Shown piece after piece: positions 36,006 through 47,393 of a stretch of DNA of 64,000 nucleotides. The position numbers and the translations under genes were made by a program. Numbering within the stretch: the first letter of the stretch is position 1; each line of letters starts with the position of its first letter. Source of the stretch: Astrocystis sublimbata (lineage: Eukaryota > Ascomycota > Sordariomycetes > Xylariales > Xylariaceae). The notes below the pieces were generated by a model. It was not told where the DNA came from, did no database searches, and worked only from the letters and a program-made list of their open reading frames with translations. The stretch is taken from NCBI GenBank assembly GCA_022453515.1, contig JAJNNY010000013.1, positions 124,001-188,000 of the forward strand, written 5' to 3'.

Positions 36006-37446
36006 GGCGAAGAGTTGACGGGCTGTGTGGCTACGCTCGAGAGACTATGTCGGGTTGGAGATTGCAGGTGCAGGTGGGTGCAGGGTCAGGCACAGAAGTC
36101 GGGTCGGGCGACAACAGGAGCAAGGGCGGCGGCAAGGAAGACCAGCAGCGGCGTGGTGGTGCGTCAGTGGTAGTATTGTTGCTGGCGGCGGCGGTGGAGG
36201 TGGTGAAGATGGCGATAGGTGGTGATAAGTGGTTGTATAGGCGATGTTGGTCGCGTGGGTGGAGTGATGCAATGATAGACGGGCGGGCGCTTTTGGGCCA
36301 GAGTCGGGTGCCAGTAGGTACTGTACTGTACCAAATACTTTGGTAGGCGGCGGTGCAGCAAAGCAGTGGCAGCGGCAGCAGCAGCGGGCCAGGTGAAAAA
36401 CGGTTCGCTCCCTACGCACGTAGTATACCAATGTAGGTACACACGTAGTCCAAAGCGCTGGGCCTGCACACGGAACGGGGTCGGCGCCTACTACAAGTAC
36501 GAGTGTAACCAGCTGGGCACAACCAAAATGCGAGATGCGCAAAGCGAGACGTGAGATCGGAAATCTGCAACTTGCACAATATCTTGTATGTTGCGAACGG
36601 TGGCCAAGGGGTCAATGGTTCAAGGTTGGCGGCGCAGTAAGGTTGGGTTGGAGGGGTCGGGTATCTCAATGTAGGTAGCACATGGGAATGGGAAATCGTT
36701 GTGTTGCTTGCTGCTGCTGGGTTTTACGCTTCTGATGCTTAGGTACCTATGGAGGTCCGTGTCCGTGTCCGTGAGGTGTAGGTCGCCTGTGCAAGCGTAC
36801 CTGACTTGACTGACGGACGACCAGTTGAACTTGTACCTGATCTGGCCCGCCCAAGCCGTCATAGCTCCCTGACAGCCTGTCAAGTACCTTTTGTAGGCAG
36901 GTACCTCCTGAGGCTGGGGGGCTTCGGCAGCTCATTCCACTGGGCAAGGTGGGCAAGGTACAATACTGCAATTTTCCAAGGCTGAGGGTGGGGAGGAGGG
37001 GCAAGCTTTCTACTGAAGAAGTAGGTAGCAACCCCCTGTGGCTTGTTGTCTGTGGCTCAAACAACACTCCCCCCTTTTGACAGGCGGCTGCACCACCATC
37101 ATGGCCACCCAAGAAGTCACACTAGGTGTTGAGGTCCAAATGAATACAGTATTCTTAAACCGGCGTTGTAAAAACGCATATTACATATTTGGTATATTCA
37201 TTAGGCCACCCACCCACTTCTAGCCGCCGTCAAAATGCGGTATCGTCTTCCTGTATGCTACCGCCATGTTCCCTCCCACCCCTGAAATCGTCTCTGATGA
37301 TGCTGTGTGAACTAAGAACTCCGAACGCTAAATGACAACCGTAGTGAGATTGAGTAGGCGCAGGTCGTTATCGCCATCCATATCGTCTCCAAACCATGAC
37401 CCCCTTCGCCTTGCTGCCGTCAAAACATAGCCTGTACGTATAGCGA
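36006..37446. other. Promoter region of TPD3 and 3' flank of YMR1
   Basis: 1.44 kb. Purine-rich/GGC-rich repeats lie at about 36120-36200 and several GTACCT/AGGTAC motifs occur at about 36315-36905. Open frames on both strands here are compositional. No gene was recognised. Confidence 0.5.
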
Positions 37447-40009
37447 CTATAGCGCCTTTGCCGTCTCTTGTTCTATATGAGGTATTTCAGATGCTTGGTT
37501 GGTAGTCATATCCGCCAACTCCTGCTCGCCCTCGGAGTTGGATGTGGCATGGCTCTTTGTGGCTTCCCCTTTGTCGGGCGCACCAAATAGACTGCGGCTG
37601 AAGTCTATTCCGCCAACACCATCTCGAATTTTGGCCAAATTGGTAGCAAATGCCCCTGGCGTATCGGCGCTGGAGCTATGCTTCAGAGTTGATGAGCTCC
37701 TGGCGTCCGCTGTCGGCGTGTCATGAGCCGTCTCCACAGTGGTAAGGACACTTTGGCTCGTCGACAGGCCTGGTGGGTTAGGGCTCGCGGGCAGTTGCGG
37801 CGATCGGCTGCCGTTCTTGCTCGGAGATCTGTTGGGTGTCATCGCGTAGCTTCCTATCCTTTCTTCGTGGGCTGCGGCATGCGCGGCCGCCTGATCCAGA
37901 TAATCGTTCATCTCCGAGTCATTCCGCCCAAAGCATTGAGCCCACCACCGTATATCACCAAGTTTGGGAAACACGAGTCTTTCGCGGCCGCTTTGCCTAT
38001 CGTCGACGGTGGCGTCATAGTCCGGGTTTTGAAATTCGTGTTTTCTAGATAAGAAGTAATCCCATACTGACCTTGTCCTTTCCCGTGCGTGAACGTCGAT
38101 GCGCTGCTTCTCATTGTTGTGGAGAAAAGTGCCATACTGCCCGGCGTAAAGGTGGTAGAGAAGCCGACGTAGAAACCGTTCATTGAACTCGAACCGACTC
38201 GGATGCTGTCGCAGGAGCTGCCACGTCGCGTCAAGAAATTGATGGAAAACGGGGGATATCTCATTGGGCCGCGTAGTCTCCACGACTGCTGGTGAGTCCA
38301 TTGACTTTTTGGCTTGTGCATTTTCGTCAGGGGGCGATCCTGGCCCCTCAGCACCCCCCTCCGGACTCGAGTCCTGATTCCGATTCCGATGAAAAAGCCT
38401 TCTAGCACCAGCGAGAGCATTTTCCAGGGCCTCGCCAGCCCGCCCATCAGACTCGCCAGGTTGCAGCGCAGAGCCCGCCATGGCATCTCGCTCTGTAACG
38501 AACCATTTTTCATGGCCGAGGGGCCCAGAGCGCTGTTGGAACATGTGGCCGAACGATAGCCAGTCTTTCTCAACGAGGATGATGAAGCCATCTATCGTGC
38601 GATAAAACGGGTCAAGCATCAGCTGGGACAGAGCAGATAGTTGACTCGTGCGATCCCACCCATCCGAGCAATGTATCAGGACGTGCGAGTGGTTAATCCC
38701 TACTTGACGTGCGATCAATGCTGATCCGTCCAAGACACCTCTAATGTGCTTGAGCCAGTTGCTTTTGACGAGAAGTTCGCGGTTTGGAGGGAGTTTGGAG
38801 ATATCACCATCCTTGATGGCTTCTATGACGTTGTTGAGAGACTCTCTCATGACGTGAATGTTATCAATGTTCAAATAGGCTTTTTTCGCGAATGGATAGT
38901 AATCCATGTTCTCCGAGCCCTTACCCACAACCTGCATAGCAATGGCGTTGATAGTGGGACGCGCATCTACAATCAAGTTTTTTTGTTGGGCGCCGTATAC
39001 CCGCTTGCCGTCATCGTTCGAGCCGTTGTTGTTAAGGAGCTCGTCTTCGAGGCGCTCCGTATCCGAAGATTGTGATTCCACCTCCAAGCTCGCACCACGA
39101 AGGTCGACTTGACTAGATGCGGGGCTTGGCTCTGCCGTAGCTGGACCCAACAAGTCGATTCCATTGAATTCGACGGTGGCCGACGCAGAGAAACAGGCGC
39201 TGACGAGTTTCTCGTCCTGTATGCTCCGATTTCCTCTGAAACCGACTAAAGGCTGAGAGCTTCGAGTAATAGAGCAGTTGTTGAGAGAGTGCAGATATGT
39301 CAAGACAGGGATTCGGGCTCGGGATCGATACGGGCCGGCATATTTGATGACGTTGTCGGATATCTTCGAGGGGACAACGAGGAGTCCGGGATAGGTAGGC
39401 GAGAAGGCATAGTCCTGGTTGATCAGCGAGACTCGCCAGCCTCTATCTACCGATTTCGTGCTGATCCCCTGTCGTCTGAATTCGGCTCTTGGGTCATAGA
39501 GACTCCAACCATCGAACGGCTTTTCCGACTTGAGAGGTTGGTAACTGAAAGCATACAGTTTCTCTATCGAGCCCAATCGAGAAGCCCGAGCACGGATGAA
39601 GTCGAAGGCCTCCTTGCCAGCGAATTCATCCTGGAAGAGGAAGTTGATCAAGTTGAAATCCTTCCCGCGTATGCGCATGGACGAGGGGCGCCTGGACACG
39701 CTGGGACACGGTCTGAAAAGACAGTGGCATATGATGGGATAAGCGATGTACGATTCCCTCTGCTTCGGGGCGTTCGGGGGTGGTGTGACGCCGTCTGGAT
39801 AGGTAACAGGGTGGATGAAAATGACATGGTGGTCTGTGAGACGTAGTTCGCCCGAGTACTTTTCACCGGCACGAATAGCATCGACATTGGGTATCTAGAC
39901 GACGCAGCGAGAAACAAGTAAGCATGGGATCGCGCGATGCGGCATCCGGCATCCGGCTACATTGGGCATTTGCACATGCTAGGACGGAACGTACAACCTT
40001 GACGTGCAT
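37447..40009 (-). CDS. YMR1: Myotubularin-type PI3P phosphatase (YMR1)
   Basis: Exons 40009-39995 (only MHVKV) and 39894-37447 give 820 aa. An N-terminal PH-GRAM domain (GEKYSGELRLTDHHVIF) is followed by the myotubularin phosphatase domain. The signature HCSDGWDRT carries the catalytic Cys414 and the Arg. Supporting stretches are GWSLYDPRAEFRRQG, YLNIDNIHVMRESL and FGHMFQQRSGPLGHE. The last 150 residues are Ser/Pro-rich and disordered. Family knowledge: these enzymes remove the 3-phosphate from PI3P and PI(3,5)P2 on endosomal and vacuolar membranes. The GTACGT donor at 39994 was preferred over GTTGTA three bases earlier. It is divergent from RPS3. Confidence 0.93.
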
Positions 40010-40866
40010 CTTGGATTGAAGACCCCGAGTTCAAGGCCACACAAATGCGATCTTGGTTCAAGATATAGCGATCGGCAAGGTCAGGCGCTTGGGATGTAGA
40101 AAGTGCATTTCATTCAGCGCCGGTGACGGACCGAGGGGATATTCGAGTTCGAGGCAACGAACTGGTAGTGGCTAGGAAGATGCGACGATGGGGGCGAGTT
40201 CGAAGGAAACACATGGGTTTTGGTCAAGACAAGTCAATAAACACATGGCAATGTGGTAGTGATGAAGGTAGGTAGTGTCGCTTGGGTGAGGTGTTCGGGC
40301 GAGATGTCGCGGCCCGGTTGGTTACACGAACTTCCGACTCGATCTACCCACCCACAGGTAGGTAAGCTAGGCACACCTACACGTAGCAAGGACGATGGAA
40401 GGCGCGGGGCTCATCAGGTATGTACTTAGAGCTCACCTGCACTGGAGTTCCCCTTGTTTACTTACCTAATGCCATAAGCACATAGGCATTTGCTGGGCAG
40501 CTGATAGCGACGTCACCAGCCACTAGTTACCTCCACGCCTCCCCAAGCTCCGCACACGGGGAGGGGGGGGTGTCTGTGTTATCGATAAGGCCTCCTAATC
40601 CACGCCACCTTATCGGAAGCCAGGTACTTGGGTACTTCTCCTTCTTATCACCACACAACTCCGAACCCTAAGCGAAAACCCCCTGCGGCCGAAATTCTAG
40701 ACAGTGCTGGCACCACTGTCAGCGCCGTCCCTCCACCAAATTTACACGACCCTCGACTTTTCTCGTGAGCATCGCCCATCGCCCAACGACCGGATCGACC
40801 ATCATCCTCCCACACCAACCCCCCACAGCCGATTTGAGCACTCAATCCAGAGGGAAATCAGTCAAG
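40010..40866. promoter_or_regulatory. Shared divergent promoter of YMR1 and RPS3
   Basis: 857 bp between two divergent start codons. It contains the palindrome TTATCGATAA (40579-40588), a second CTTATCGG near 40610, a G8-9 run near 40563 and AGGTAGGTAAG-type motifs near 40355. TSS positions cannot be read. Confidence 0.55.
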
Positions 40867-41851
40867 ATGGCCACCGCCGGTACTCAGATGTGAGTCGATT
40901 CTAATTTCCTCAGTCACCATATGTCAAATACAAACAAGCGCAATCACGTCGTCTCCGAGACTGCCCCTCCAGGCGTATGATGCTTCTTTGCGACAGAGTT
41001 CTGGGATTACATAGCGACACTCCCAAGCCCTGAACACACCTCGAACTTGCCCGTTGCACACAGTCGCTGACCAGCCCTCGCCCGACTATAGCTCCAAGCG
41101 CAGAAAGTTCGTAGCAGACGGTGTCTTCTACGCCGAGCTGAACGAGTTCTTCCAGCATGAGCTGGCCGAGGAGGGTTACTCGGGCGTCGAGGTCCGCGTC
41201 ACGCCCACCGTCACCGACATCATCATCCGCGCCACCCACACCCAGGAGGTCCTCGGCGAGCAGGGCCGCCGCATCCGCGAGCTCACCTCGCTGATCCAGA
41301 AGCGCTTCAAGTTCCCCGAGAACAGCGTCTCGCTCTACGCCGCCAAGGTCCAGAACCGTGGTCTGTCCGCCGTCGCCCAGTGCGAGTCCCTACGCTACAA
41401 GCTGCTCAACGGTCTCGCCGTCCGTCGTGCCTGCTACGGTGTCCTGCGCTTCATCATGGAGTCCGGCGCCAAGGGTTGCGAGGTCGTCGTCTCCGGTAAG
41501 CTGCGTGCCGCCCGTGCCAAGTCCATGAAGTTCACCGACGGCTTCATGATCCACTCCGGTCAACCCGCCCGCGACTTCATCGACAGCGCCACCCGCCACG
41601 TCCTGCTCCGCCAGGGTGTCCTGGGTATCAAGGTCAAGATCATGCGCGGCTCCGACCCCGAGGGCAAGGCTGGCCCCTCCAAGTCTCTCCCCGATGCCGT
41701 CACCATCATCGAGCCCAAGGAGGAGTCGACCGTTGTCCAGCCTATGAGTCAGGACTACGGTGCCAAGGCTGCTCAGGTCCAGGCCCAGGCCGAGGCTGCT
41801 CGCGCGGCCGAGGAGGGTGCTGACGAGGAGGCCGCCCCTGCCGACGAGTAG
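40867..41851 (+). CDS. RPS3: 40S ribosomal protein uS3 (RPS3)
   Basis: Exons 40867-40889 and 41092-41851 give 260 aa. The start is [20 protein letters not shown]. The KH type-2 domain spans [20 protein letters not shown] to [18 protein letters not shown], followed by the uS3 C-terminal domain ([40 protein letters not shown]). The acidic Ala/Glu-rich tail (coded about 41690-41850) is longer than in yeast. uS3 lies at the mRNA entry channel of the 40S subunit. Strongly GC-ending codons fit very high expression. The 202-nt intron sits after codon 7, as is common for fungal ribosomal protein genes. Confidence 0.97.
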
Positions 41852-43130
41852 TGATTTGAGGCGGTCGGTGCTGGACTCCTCAACTCGAATTCTCTGGTGT
41901 TTTAGCGGAAGAAACAATGAAACGGAGGGCAGAATGGATTCTGCCATGGCAATTATCTCGGCGTCTTGATCATTTGTATGGGGCACGGAGGGACATTCAT
42001 GAAACACCCAAAAACTAGGGGCTCGAATGGTTGGTGCATAGCTGTAAAGGTGTATCTACTCCAGTAGTAGAACACATAAACTGCGATAGGGCAATGACAC
42101 ATTACGAGTGAGCGTATCTTTGGTTTCGGCGTCTTGGTATTGTGCAATCATGAAGTTTGAACAAAGAGTGAACATATTGTCCGCTTCCGCAACATCTTGA
42201 AATGATGTTATTCTAGCCTCTAAGAAGGCGGAAGACCCCGTCAGCGAACATAATCTGGTGTTATACAACCTATATATATGCAATTTCATGGCAGAATACA
42301 CACTTCAGGTTTGTTGAATACACATGCCCAAGGTTCCTCAAATAGAGTGCCTAGTGTGCCCCGTGCCTAGGCATTGACTACATACAGTAAGGGCTGCATT
42401 GAGAAATTCTCAGGTGCGCGCAACATGGCAGACAAGTTGAGCACACATTTATATGTACGCTGTAAACGCCAAGGACATGTCTGGAATAAATGTGTGCACT
42501 CAGGAGCTTGTTTCTTCTTCAAGCTAGTCACCTAAGTATACGATGCCTTATAGCTAGCTCTACCGGTCACTTCGTTCGGTCTGCCGGTCTTTTCGGCAGC
42601 GGAAGATCTTATTCTTCCTATATCACGAGCCACCAGCCAGCCAGCCCACACCAAAAAGGAATTGCCTTCCAGAACGCCGTCCAGTGAGTTCCAAGCTAAC
42701 AAAATGACCAATAATCCCTCTTCTCTCTTTTCTCGCAACCATTTCTCTCTATACTCCTACAGACCTCTCTCAAAGAAGCCAATTGGGCAAAGCCCCGGCT
42801 GTGTCCCGAATCATTAATCAATGCCATGTGATGCCACGCCACGCCATGCCAATGAAGGTGGGACTCGGGCTAGCTCTGATCCCGAGCACGGAAAACAAAA
42901 CACGAGGCCATAATACTATTCATGCGCGTTCTTGCTCGTTCGAAACACAGCCGTTCTAATTTCGTGGATAAACAAATCGCTCGAGGGGTGGGGAAATATA
43001 CAATGCGATTCGTAGAATGCCTGTAGCTGAGACCAAGCATTTGTTTGGAGATGGTATTAAAGAATTGCCCTCGTTGAAATGGTTGCTGCATCCTCTTCGG
43101 GCTGAGCAATACTTGTAGGCATTCGGAATT
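41852..43130. other. Convergent spacer RPS3/NIPA
   Basis: 1.28 kb between two stop codons, AT-richer than its flanks. No gene was recognised; the few 60-80 codon frames lack features. Confidence 0.55.
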
Positions 43131-44748
43131 CTACCGATTGTCCATCTCAATCGTCTCATATGCCTTTGATCCATGTCCGTTGGCACCATTCTTCTTTCTT
43201 GCTATACCGTTGCTGTTAGCTCCGGGCAGTGCAAAATCGTCGCTAGCTTGCTCCTCGTCGTATGCGCGCATCAAACCATGTCTGTCGCTGTGATCTCGGC
43301 TTCCTATACTAGCCCGCGGGTCCTGGCTTCTCCTAGACTGCATACTGAGGCGGGTTTGGATACTTGATATCATATCGGTTCCAATAGCGTCAGTACCCTG
43401 ACCGGCGAGCATTTTCGTCCCCTCCGGATCGCGTCGAGAAAGGTTGAGCAGGTAAACACCGGTGAAGGTGATGAGGAACCCGCATAGAAGCGACAGGGTG
43501 TTGACAACATCCGTCGTGTTGAACCCAGAGAAGAGGATGAAAGAAGCGACAAGTGTGGCCGTCGTAAATGTAACGTAGTATAGAGGGTTAACACTAAGTT
43601 GCTGTCAGCAATGGTCCAAATTGCGGGCATGGAGGCTCATGTACATCTGTGTAGAGAATTGACTGAGTGCCTTGTTGAAGTAGTTCATCTGTGTCAAGAT
43701 GCAACCAACAGTCAAGATCAGGAAGACGTAGGTTGACGCGTGTGAGAACTGGTTGTGTCCAGCGAAAGTAAGCTTTAGCGCGATTCCAAACGCCTTGATG
43801 GACATGACGGAGATGGAACCGACTCCGGAGCAGATCGAGAGATAGATCAGAGGGTTAGTCTTGCCATGAACAGGCGCAATCTTATAAATCATGACCACGG
43901 TGAACACAGCGATGACAACAGAATAGAGTAGGAATCCTTAAAACAAGCATGAATCAGTATTGGGCTAGTAACGCGGACAAGGTGTCTGTTGCAAATGCTT
44001 CTTTACCTGGACGGAGCGCATAGCTCAGGATCTCGTCGACAGTCTCGACATTCTCATCGGGAGGCGCATGGAGCACGATGATGAGAGCACCGAGGAGGCA
44101 GATCGCACAACCGAGCTTTCCGAGAGTCCCCAATTCCTCTTTCAGGAAGTACGAACCCAGGACAGCGCCTATCAAGACGGACAATGCGCCTAATGGCGTG
44201 ACGAGAATGGCAGGGGCAAAAGCATATGCGGCAAAGTTGAAGGTTTCGCCCACCACCACTGGCTCGAATCAGCGGGTCAATTCGTCAAGTACGCGGGAGG
44301 GAAATCTTACTGGTAATGAGTCCAGCCCACCATATAGGATTTCTCATGTATTCAAAGCCATCACCTTGGAAGCCATGCTTCTCTTCGGATAGTATCAAGC
44401 CCTGTCCAAGTCAGCGGGGAGTAGCTCATGAGCAGTACCAGGACAGAAGATCTATATCACGCGTGGAGGTAGCATCGAATCACCGTACCTTTTTCGTGAT
44501 GACGAAACTGGAGCCTATAGTCGCAGAGATTAGAACCAGTTTTTTAAGCAGCGGAAAGGCGCGGGCTTACCAAGTACCAAACTGGAAGATACGGCCAATG
44601 ACAGGCCAATATATCTGTCGATAGACCACGTCAGTACTGCATGCAATTCGACATATGCAAGGCTGCGAGGGGCCGAAGGGCAGGGAAGAGGGAAGAGTAG
44701 GCCGAGGCGCCTTGGGGTGGAGGAATCGTACTTGTCGTCTATCGTCAT
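43131..44748 (-). CDS. NIPA-family magnesium transporter
   Basis: Seven exons in gene order: 44748-44732, 44614-44571, 44514-44489, 44401-44311, 44258-44007, 43936-43645, 43593-43131. All join in frame to 394 aa. About nine membrane helices are expected. Family-typical stretches are MTIDDKYIGLSLAVSSSLVL, SFVITKKGL, NPIWWAGLITMVVGE, FAPAILVTPLGALSVLIGAV, SYFLKEELGTLGKLGC and VNPLYYVTFTTATLVAS. The tail of about 90 residues is hydrophilic. NIPA proteins (DUF803) carry Mg2+ in animals; fungal orthologues are placed in endomembranes or the plasma membrane by homology only. Two coding exons are tiny (17 and 26 nt) and the second intron is short. Confidence 0.88.
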
Positions 44749-46123
44749 ATCGAAGGAATGCGCCGGAAATTGGCGGAGATCGAAACAGCAGGAACAACTG
44801 AGCTCGGGTCGGAGGAGTCGTGGTGACGACTGGAGCTCGCGCCGGGCGAGGAAATCGACGTGAATTCCTCGAGTGTGGATTGCGCCTCAGTTTAGAGATG
44901 CCACGATGGCCCGGAGCAGCGACGGGGTGATTTGTGCGCAGTGGGAGCGCGTGGTTGGTTCTGAGATTTAACGAGCGTCGGGGTTGCGTGGGATGTTTCA
45001 ACGATGTGGCCGTTGGCTGTCACCGTGGGCGACGTGGCTCGACGAGGGTCTTTCGAGTTGTTGGGCGGCGCCGGTAAGGTTCGAAAATCGATAGAGCTGG
45101 TAGTGTGGACTGGACAGATCTGAGACGGAGACGCGCGCGAGATAGAGAGAAAGATTGGAGCGAGAGATCGGGTTGGGATGGATGGCTGAATCGGGATGCT
45201 AGCCGAAGTGGAAGCGCTGAGTGTCGAGAGTCGAGAGTCGAGAGCTAGGTGCTGAGTTGTGGTGCAGGGACTCACTTGGTTAGGAATAGGTAGTTCGGCC
45301 AAGGTGACTCGTAAATCGTGGGTTGGTCGATGCGCCTATTGGCCGCGGGACGGCTGATGAGGAGATCTAACCTAGGTTGGTAGCAAGGTATGGGCCAGCG
45401 GGCAGGAAACGAAACCGCTGCACAGGCTCGACAAGCCCCTGGGGGCCTGGCTCGCCTGGAGCGATTTCCGCATGTCCACGGGTAGGTAGGTACCTCCTGC
45501 TCTGCCCGAGCTCTACGATTGGAACAGATACCTCCCTACCTCCTAAGCTACCTAGGTACATGTTGGTTTCCCAGACCGATCCCCTGCCTGGGGCTCGGAA
45601 CAGCGTCGGGGGTGCTGTAGGTACCGAGCTCCGCTACAGGGTCTTGTACCGCAGGCTGGTGCAGCAGAACATGTTCCAGGATCGAGACTTCCCCCAGTTT
45701 TGCACCAGCACCCAGCTTGGCTCGGCGTGCGCGGGATGGGAATGACGAACTCCTACTTAGATACAATCGGAGCCGATACAATCAGCAGCTATTTACTGCC
45801 CACACTGCCCACACTGCCTCGACTGCCTGCCCATCTGATGCCACATATCGTGTCTTTTCCACTAAATTAGCTCGGCCACCCCCCTCCTGATAGAGATGCA
45901 ACGGATGTGGTAGACCCTTCGCTACCTAACCTCTAGCAGCTAGGTAAATTCGCAAGGCAATATACTGCGTACACAAGTACACGTGTCTGCGCGCATTGGT
46001 ACGTAAAGTAGATGGTGTTAGTATATTCTCACAACTGTGCTTCTGAGCTGTCGACTTCTACCCCTGACTGGTGCCTGACTAGGTGGCCACCTAGTGGCGC
46101 CATCGTCTGCGTGGCTGGATGCA

Positions 46124-46147
46124 GGGGGGGGGGGGGGGGGGGGGGGG
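46124..46147. repeat. G24 homopolymer
   Basis: 24 consecutive G on the plus strand. Real tracts of this length are unstable and can form quadruplexes; its exact length may be affected by sequencing. Confidence 0.9.
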
Positions 46148-46804
46148 CGAGAAATGGCCAATCTAAGGTAGGTAGGTTGAAGCGCTAGGAAAACTTTTGT
46201 CGCCGTCTCAGAACCCCCATCCATGGCCGAGCATGTTGAAACCAGAATGTGAGGGGCACCACCTCGGGGCACCTCATCCTGTGGAAGTGTCGATTTGTTC
46301 CTTGTCGTTTTACGCGACAATACCTTACTTGCCCCTGATCAAGTGATCGACTAGGTGGGTACTATATAACCTACCAGAAGCCTCGTCAAGACAAGACACA
46401 TGTAGTTGTAGACACACGAACAAATGGCAATTCGTCCACTCCTTCTTCGGATGAAGACTGCAATGTGGCTGTGTTATCAGCTGAGAAAACGGTACGAGGC
46501 CAGGCAATCTGGCCAAATTGGATGACGAACTCTCCCCACTTTAGCAACTGCTGGTTCGCCGACCGAGGTAGCCCTATCGCCCAGCATGCCACAAAGCGCA
46601 AGGCTGAGTTCAAATAGTATTGCGTACTCGTATTGTTCTAGTTGAAGCTAGCTTGTGGAAGAGAACAGCAGGCCCGTAAACAGGCCACCATGAACTCTAT
46701 CTACTTTTCCGGATGACTTAGCTTCAGACACAGTGAGTACGCCGTTCGTGATGGGACCTGGTAACCCGATAGGCACCGTTTGCCAACGAAAGTGATACTA
46801 TCCA

Positions 46805-47220
46805 TGGCGCTTGAAAGCTCCAGCTAGCCACCTCTCTACTTTAGATATTACCACGGAAGGAGCCTTCATCAACGTCACCACGAACACTATCGAGACCATT
46901 CCGATCGACACCGTTTTCCAGACCCTCAATTCGTCCCTTCTAACAAGACCGACAAGGGGCGCTTTGCAAGGTCCATCGCAACTGAACCTGTTGATGCGAT
47001 GGCAAATAGCCCAAACCCGTCACTAAACTCCATTCTATCTGTTTCCTGCAACAATATGCGAACGCCGTGGGTATCAGATTTGCCGAAACTGGGGGGCATC
47101 AAAGGAGAGAGATACGTTGCGAAATAGCCAAGGATCTCTCGAGTATGATAGCCTCATATCTGCAGTACGTGAATGAACTTACCGTGCCGGCATTGTACAC
47201 CCGAGGCGATCCACGAAACT
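46805..47220 (+). pseudogene. Possible frameshifted coding remnant
   Basis: Three short plus-strand frames read in succession with protein-like composition: DITTEGAFINVTTNTIETIP (from about 46838), then in another frame NKTDKGRFARSIATEPVDAM (from about 46942), then in the third frame EIAKDLSSMIASYLQYVNEL (from about 47118), ending at a stop at 47219-47221. This may be a decayed gene with indels or chance. No family is recognised. Confidence 0.25.
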
Positions 47221-47393
47221 AGTTTGGTCAGTAAGTCCAAGTACCTGTCGAAAAGGGGGGAGGGGATTAGAGGCTGTCGCATATGCCGGATTTCAGCATC
47301 AGCGACAGCTTGTTAAAAGGGGAAGTATGTTGTAATTAGCAAGGGAGCCTTGAGAGTGTTTTCAAGTTCAGAAACCGTGGGGCTGCAACAGGA

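Larger units (their letters stand above)
44749..47393. other. 2.6-kb intergenic stretch
   Basis: It holds the NIPA promoter (with GTCGAGA tandem repeats near 45226), a G24 homopolymer, several TAGGTAGG motifs (45481-45495, 46166-46178) and a possible frameshifted coding remnant at 46805-47220, listed separately. Minus-strand open frames just upstream of NIPA (44567-45302) are not supported. Confidence 0.5.

Noticed and set aside
44567..45302. Minus-strand frames upstream of NIPA as an N-terminal extension
   Set aside because: The 17-nt exon with MTIDDK gives the normal family start; the upstream frame is Ser/Pro/Thr-rich without homology features.
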